Shown here piece after piece: positions 60,268-64,000 of a stretch of 64,000 nt of DNA (the first letter of the stretch is position 1; every line of letters begins with the position of its first letter). Made by a program: the position numbers and the translations under genes. The notes beneath the pieces were generated by a model. The model ran no database searches, had not been told where the DNA came from, and was given only the letters and a program-made list of their open reading frames with translations. Source of the DNA: JAICMB01 sp035295125 (lineage in GTDB: Bacteria > Acidobacteriota > Terriglobia > Bryobacterales > Bryobacteraceae); contig DATGJP010000107.1 of the NCBI GenBank assembly GCA_035295125.1, positions 135,646 to 199,645 of the forward strand. The letters are read 5' to 3'.

Positions 60268-61043
60268 TATGGATGTCCGATGTAGTCCATGCGGCCGCCG
60301 TCCACCGTCAGAATTTGTGCCGTGATGAACTCTGAGTCGGGCGTGACGAGGAAGGCGACCGCATTCGAGATATCTTCGGGTTTGCCGATGCGGCCGACCA
60401 TGGCGCGGGCGCTGATCGCTTTCACCGAAGCCTGGAATTCTTCTTCGGTGCGGCCGTCCCTCACCATGTCGGTGAGGATGTATCCGGGCGCGACAGCGTT
60501 AACCGTAATGCCATGGCGGCCGAGCTCCATGGCGAACCGTCGGGTCATGAGCGACACGGCAGCTTTCGTGGCGGCGTAGAACGTGCTGCCGGGCAGTGTG
60601 GTGCCATGGCCGGCGACGGAGGTGATGTTGACGATGCGCCCGTAGCCACGCTCCTTCATCATCGGAACCACGGCTCTGGTGACATGGATCAGGCCATCGA
60701 CGTTAGTGCGACGCATGTTTTCCATGCCCGAGGACTCGAAGGTATCGAGGGTCGCGCGGTACACGATGCCGGCATTATTCACCAGGATGGTGATGGTCCC
60801 GAGCTCAGCGACGGTCTGCTGAACCATGGCTGTCACCTGGGCCGGGTCACCGACGTCGGCGCGGACCGCGATAGCGAGGCCACCCGCGGATCGGATCTCA
60901 TTCACCAAACCTTCCGCCGCATCGGCGCGGCTGTGGTAGTTGATGGCTACCGCCGCGCCTTCATGTGCGAATCGTTGAGCGATAGCCCGGCCCAAACCTC
61001 GGGAGGCGCCCGTCACCAGTGCGACTTGTCCTTGCAGCGTCAT
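60267..61043 (-). CDS. short-chain dehydrogenase/reductase (FabG-like)
   Basis: The 258-residue enzyme has the classical SDR motifs: TGASRGLGRAIAQRF for NAD(P) binding (about 12-26), NNAGIV (about 89-94), ITSVAG with the active Ser and YAATK with Tyr and Lys (about 155-159), and the terminal VDGGRMDYIG. NADP preference is likely from YHSRAD after the second strand. The substrate is not clear. It overlaps the aminotransferase gene by four bases and the secreted heme-motif gene by one base. Confidence 0.9.
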   Translation of the reverse strand: MTLQGQVALVTGASRGLGRAIAQRFAHEGAAVAINYHSRADAAEGLVNEIRSAGGLAIAVRADVGDPAQVTAMVQQTVAELGTITILVNNAGIVYRATLDTFESSGMENMRRTNVDGLIHVTRAVVPMMKERGYGRIVNITSVAGHGTTLPGSTFYAATKAAVSLMTRRFAMELGRHGITVNAVAPGYILTDMVRDGRTEEEFQASVKAISARAMVGRIGKPEDISNAVAFLVTPDSEFITAQILTVDGGRMDYIGHP

Positions 61044-62176
61044 GAGCGGCCGGAAAAGAAGGCCCGAATCGTCTCAGAAATATATACCACGTCGTCGGGC
61101 GTCAGTTCGGAGTGGATTGGCAGAGCCAGGGACTGCTTCGCGGCCCGCTCGCTCACCGGCAGGTCGCCCTCGCGATATTCGAGATTGCGATAGCAGGGCT
61201 GCAGGTGCAGCGGAATCGGGTAATAAATGTCGGTCCCTATGCCGTTCTCGCGCAGATAATCTTTCAACTCGTCGCGCCGCTCCGAGCGGATCACGAACTG
61301 GTTGTAGATGTGACGCGTCTGATACGGGGCTTCCTGCGGACAGATCACAGGTGCGCCTTGAAGATGCTCCCGGTACAGGGCGGCGTTGCGGCGGCGGCCC
61401 TCGGTCCAGCCGTCGAGGTGCGGCAGCTTGACGCGGAGGATCGCGGCTTGAATGGTATCGAGGCGGGAGTTAATGCCAATCCAATCATGCCTGTACTTGG
61501 TCGCGCCGCCGTGCTCGCGCAGGATGGCGACGCGTTCCCGGAGGTTGTCGCTGTTGGTGGTCAGCATGCCGCCGTCGCCGAACGCGCCAAGGTTCTTGGT
61601 CGGGTAAAAGCTAATGGCGTTAATATCCCCGAAGCAGGCGCGGCGCCCTTTGTATTCCGCTCCTATCGACTGCGCCCCATCTTCCAGAACAGCGCATCCG
61701 TGGGCGCGCGCCGTGGCCAGGATCGGTTCCATGTCGGCAAAGCCGCCGTACAGATGCACGGGAATCACAACTTTAATGCCGGGGTTCCGCTCCAGCGTAT
61801 CGGCGAGACGGGCAGGATCGATATTGAACGTGACGGGGTCGATGTCGACAAACACCGGCCGGGCGCCGATGCGCGAAATTGAGCCGGCCGTGGCGAAGAA
61901 GGAATACGGCGTCGTCGCGACACGATCGCCGGGGCCGACGCCGAGCGCCAAAAGCCCCAGGTACAGCGCATCCGAGCCGTTGGCGCAGTTCACCGCAAAC
62001 CCGCTGCCGCAATAAGCGGCGATTTCGACCTCCAGCCGGCGGACGTCGTCTCCTTGAATAAATCTCTGTGAATCCACCACTCGCGCGATCGCGGCGAGAA
62101 GTTCGTCCCGAAGCTCCGCGTGGAGCGCCTGCAAGTCGAGCAGGGGGATGGCTTTCCGTTGTGTTTGAGCCAGCAC
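61040..62176 (-). CDS. DegT/DnrJ/EryC1/StrS-family PLP aminotransferase
   Basis: The 378-residue enzyme starts at a GTG. It has the sugar-aminotransferase signature: GSGFAVNCANGSDALYLGLL (about 55-74), PVHLYGGFADMEPIL, EDGAQSIGAEYKGRRA and SFYPTKNLGAFGDGGMLTTN with the PLP Lys (about 190-209). This family adds amino groups to keto-sugars for surface glycans or antibiotics. No other nucleotide-sugar gene is nearby, and its partners here are an SDR and a secreted heme-motif protein. It heads that operon. Confidence 0.9.
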   Translation of the reverse strand: MLAQTQRKAIPLLDLQALHAELRDELLAAIARVVDSQRFIQGDDVRRLEVEIAAYCGSGFAVNCANGSDALYLGLLALGVGPGDRVATTPYSFFATAGSISRIGARPVFVDIDPVTFNIDPARLADTLERNPGIKVVIPVHLYGGFADMEPILATARAHGCAVLEDGAQSIGAEYKGRRACFGDINAISFYPTKNLGAFGDGGMLTTNSDNLRERVAILREHGGATKYRHDWIGINSRLDTIQAAILRVKLPHLDGWTEGRRRNAALYREHLQGAPVICPQEAPYQTRHIYNQFVIRSERRDELKDYLRENGIGTDIYYPIPLHLQPCYRNLEYREGDLPVSERAAKQSLALPIHSELTPDDVVYISETIRAFFSGRS

Positions 62177-62268
62177 TACTTTTATTATCGCTGCCGATGA
62201 TTTGGCCGTGCTTCTGCGGTATTCACCCTAAAGTATCTACGAGGAATGACCGAACTTCGAATGGAAGG

Positions 62269-63828
62269 ATGGTACTTAAGTTTAGAATCACATTCCTGGC
62301 GGTTGCGGCCGCCATGGTTTGCCCCGCCCAGGACGCGGCGCGGCGCGAGAATCCGGGTAACCCGGTTGGCCAATGCTTCGTGCATGACAAATCGGGACAT
62401 ATCTGGATCGGGACCACGACGGGCCTGTTTTGCTACGACCGTCAGAGCTTTGCGAGTCAGACCAAGCCTGTCGAGGCACGCGTTAAGACAGCCGCGCGCG
62501 CGGTTCCGGCCACCGGAGGTGGGCTGTGGTGGTTGTTGCTGTTCATTCCCGTGGGTCTGGGGGCATACGGGGGCTGGAGATTCTGGAAATGGCGGTTGGC
62601 CCGAGCCGGAAGCAGGCATGATGAAGCCGTCCAGTTGCGCACGGAAGAGGTCGCGGGCGAACGAGACCGGATTTTAGAGGAGAAGAACAGCCTCGCCGCT
62701 CAAAAGGAGGAGATCGAAAAGCTGTTGGCAGAGGCGCGCGAGGCGCTCGTGGTGAAAAACGAGTTTCTCGCGAATATCAGCCAGGAGATCCGCGCTCCGT
62801 TGAATGGGATTCTCGGCACGGCGGAGCTTCTACTGGCCACCGATCTCACACAGCAACAGCGCGGTTACCTGGAGAGTGCGAGAACAACGGCGGATTCGCT
62901 GATGGCCCTGCTCAACGATGTGCTCGACCTGACCAGGATCGAAACCGGCGGGTTGGCGCTGGACCGTGTCGACTTCTCGCTCCGGCAGTGCATGGCGGAG
63001 GCTTTCCACGGGCTGGATTTCCGGGCACGCGAAAAGCGACTCGCTCTGACTTGGGATATGGCGTCGGATGTTCCGACTTATCTGGTTGGCGATCCCGTCC
63101 GGCTGCGGCAGATTTTGGTGCATCTCCTTGGGAATGCCATTGATGCGACGGAAAGAGGGCGGGTGTCGGCGCGTGTGGCCTTGGAATCGCAGCACGACAA
63201 GAAGGTTCAGCTCCAATTCGTGGTTTCAGGAGGCGGAAGCGGTCCGACCGGGCTGAGACTGACGGTTTGCTCCAGGCTGCTGGGATTAATGGATGGAAAG
63301 ATCCAGGTTGAGAACCATGCGGACAAAAGCACTCGGGTCCGCTTTACGACAACCCTGGAGCGCGGTGTTCAACCGCCCATCAGCGATCTGCAAAGGATGG
63401 TGTCGGCGATTAAGGAACCTGATCAGGCGGGTCCTGTGCATAAGCTCGATGTCCTGCTGGCTGAGAGCAGCGGGGTCGGGCAACACCTGGCTGCCAGGAT
63501 TCTCGAGCGGCGCGGCCATAACGTCGTCCTTGCGGAAAACGGGAAGGAGGCGCTCGAGCTGCTCGATTTTGTGGAGTTCGATATCATCCTGGTCGATCTG
63601 AATTCTCCGGGTACGGACGGATACGGCACGACGCGTGCGATCCGCGAGCGCGAAAAGACGCGCGGCACTCATACCCCGATCATTGGCTTGACCATGTTTA
63701 ACGTCAACGCGGAACAGGAAAAGTGCATACAGGCAGGGATGGATGGATGTCTGGGAAAGCCGATTGCGCCGGAGAGGCTGATTGGGGCCGTGGAGACGGC
63801 GGCATCCCGCGAAACGCCCCGGCTGTGA
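62269..63828 (+). CDS. hybrid histidine-kinase-like protein with degenerate kinase core (probable pseudokinase)
   Basis: The 519-residue protein has a signal peptide (about 1-20) and one remaining Reg_prop-type propeller blade (33-57, HIWIGTTTGLFCYD). A TM helix lies at about 86-108, then a coiled coil (about 120-160), a HisKA-like domain, an ATPase-like domain and a receiver (about 400-519). The H-box reads FLANISQEIRAPLNG, with Gln172 where the phospho-acceptor His should be. In the ATPase part the N-box (LLGNAIDATERG) remains, but the DxGxG box and ATP lid are replaced by VSGGGSGPTG. The receiver keeps Asp443 and the GKP lysine. I chose the ATG at 62269; the longer open frame overlaps the divergent aminotransferase gene. 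Confidence 0.85.
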   Translation: MVLKFRITFLAVAAAMVCPAQDAARRENPGNPVGQCFVHDKSGHIWIGTTTGLFCYDRQSFASQTKPVEARVKTAARAVPATGGGLWWLLLFIPVGLGAYGGWRFWKWRLARAGSRHDEAVQLRTEEVAGERDRILEEKNSLAAQKEEIEKLLAEAREALVVKNEFLANISQEIRAPLNGILGTAELLLATDLTQQQRGYLESARTTADSLMALLNDVLDLTRIETGGLALDRVDFSLRQCMAEAFHGLDFRAREKRLALTWDMASDVPTYLVGDPVRLRQILVHLLGNAIDATERGRVSARVALESQHDKKVQLQFVVSGGGSGPTGLRLTVCSRLLGLMDGKIQVENHADKSTRVRFTTTLERGVQPPISDLQRMVSAIKEPDQAGPVHKLDVLLAESSGVGQHLAARILERRGHNVVLAENGKEALELLDFVEFDIILVDLNSPGTDGYGTTRAIREREKTRGTHTPIIGLTMFNVNAEQEKCIQAGMDGCLGKPIAPERLIGAVETAASRETPRL

Positions 63829-63849
63829 CTGGGGCCGGTAGTGGGAACG

Positions 63850-63901
63850 TCGGAGCGGGTGTAAGGCAGGGTTGAAACCTGCGGCGGGTTTGAAACCCGC
63901 C
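63850..63901. repeat. two palindromes of the actE-type family
   Basis: GCAGGGTT-G-AAACCTGC (63866-63882, one mismatch) is followed by the perfect GGCGGGTTT-G-AAACCCGCC (63883-63901). Read on the minus strand the sequence continues CCTTACACCCGCTCCG, which matches the actE insert at 13 of 16 bases. The unit lies in the 172-base spacer at the right edge; the rest of that spacer (from about 63920) is AT-richer and holds no gene I can support. Confidence 0.85.
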
Positions 63902-64000
63902 TCTGGACTTTGGCCCTTCACTAGATAAAACAACATTCCTGTAAGTTTCTGTTGCAGGCCGGCCGTTTTTATGTTATCTAGTTATATGACTAGTTAGCAT

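Noticed and set aside
62068..62268. N-terminal extension of the pseudokinase into the divergent aminotransferase gene
   Set aside because: It would overlap the aminotransferase by over 100 bases and place the signal peptide in the middle of the protein.
1..64000. Prophage, genomic island or transposon carrying the repeats
   Set aside because: No integrase, transposase, phage structural gene, attachment site or tRNA-adjacent duplication was seen. Gene content is uniform and typical of a chromosome.

Overview
This 64 kb window looks like chromosomal DNA from a member of the Acidobacteriota, probably close to the Solibacter/Bryobacter group. The case rests on three orphan MacB/FtsX-type permeases of the acidobacterial duplicated-orphan-permease (ADOP) type, a Solibacter-type TIGR03437-like C-terminal domain, a large Oar-like TonB-type receptor run by its own sigma/anti-sigma pair, an alternative complex III (ACIII) plus caa3 oxidase operon, many secreted beta-propeller and c-type cytochrome proteins, and GC-rich coding DNA. 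I saw no transposase, integrase, phage gene, CRISPR array, rRNA or tRNA. No gene-free stretch exceeds about 300 bases.

Layout. 1-1.6 kb: ECF sigma/anti-sigma pair and a divergent triheme cytochrome c7. 1.7-9.7 kb: two ADOP permeases, an M42 peptidase and two unknown secreted proteins. 9.8-16 kb: a coupled operon of TIGR03437-like protein, ECF sigma factor, zinc-finger anti-sigma factor and Oar-like outer-membrane receptor. 16.1-18.6 kb: a FecR-like protein, two tandem paralogous surface proteins and a small conserved protein. 18.7-26.8 kb: a tightly overlapping six-gene operon of an HzsA-like heme propeller, a CRTAC1/UnbV protein, a YVTN-propeller/MauG-like diheme protein, a Reg_prop propeller, a RidA-like protein and a branched-chain-type periplasmic binding protein. 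26.8-28.6 kb: asnB on the opposite strand. 28.8-41.7 kb: an uninterrupted respiratory operon actABCDEF, a small membrane protein, SCO1 and caa3 oxidase subunits II-I-III-IV, which should carry electrons from quinol through ACIII and heme c to oxygen. 41.7-45.2 kb: two paralogous transmembrane Ser/Thr kinases. 45.2-49.7 kb: a degenerate regulator-like ORF, a CusF-SCO fusion lipoprotein, a TPR protein and a flavoprotein. 49.8-54.1 kb: an MFS transporter, a PAS histidine kinase, two paralogous ~74-residue proteins and two single-domain response regulators. 54.4-57.3 kb: a Lys/Ala-rich small secreted protein and a third ADOP permease. 57.4-62.2 kb (minus strand): DegT-type aminotransferase, SDR, a heme/prenyltransferase-fold secreted protein, then leuA behind what looks like a classical leucine leader-peptide attenuator. 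62.3-63.8 kb: a hybrid sensor kinase that has lost its phospho-acceptor histidine.

The most unusual signals are palindromic repeats. Elements beginning GTGGAAGGGTG with internal inverted repeats recur between genes. A second set of perfect palindromes with TTN(1-3)AA centres lies in the spacer at the right end of the window and also, four in a row, inside the signal-peptide coding region of actE. Repeat DNA also lies inside the export signal of the binding protein at 25.0 kb and supplies the only plausible start codon of the flavoprotein at 48.7 kb. The in-frame, N-terminal placement resembles the protein-coding palindromic elements known from Rickettsia and is the observation most worth following. 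Other strong leads are the leu attenuator, the pseudokinase and the six-gene propeller/heme operon.
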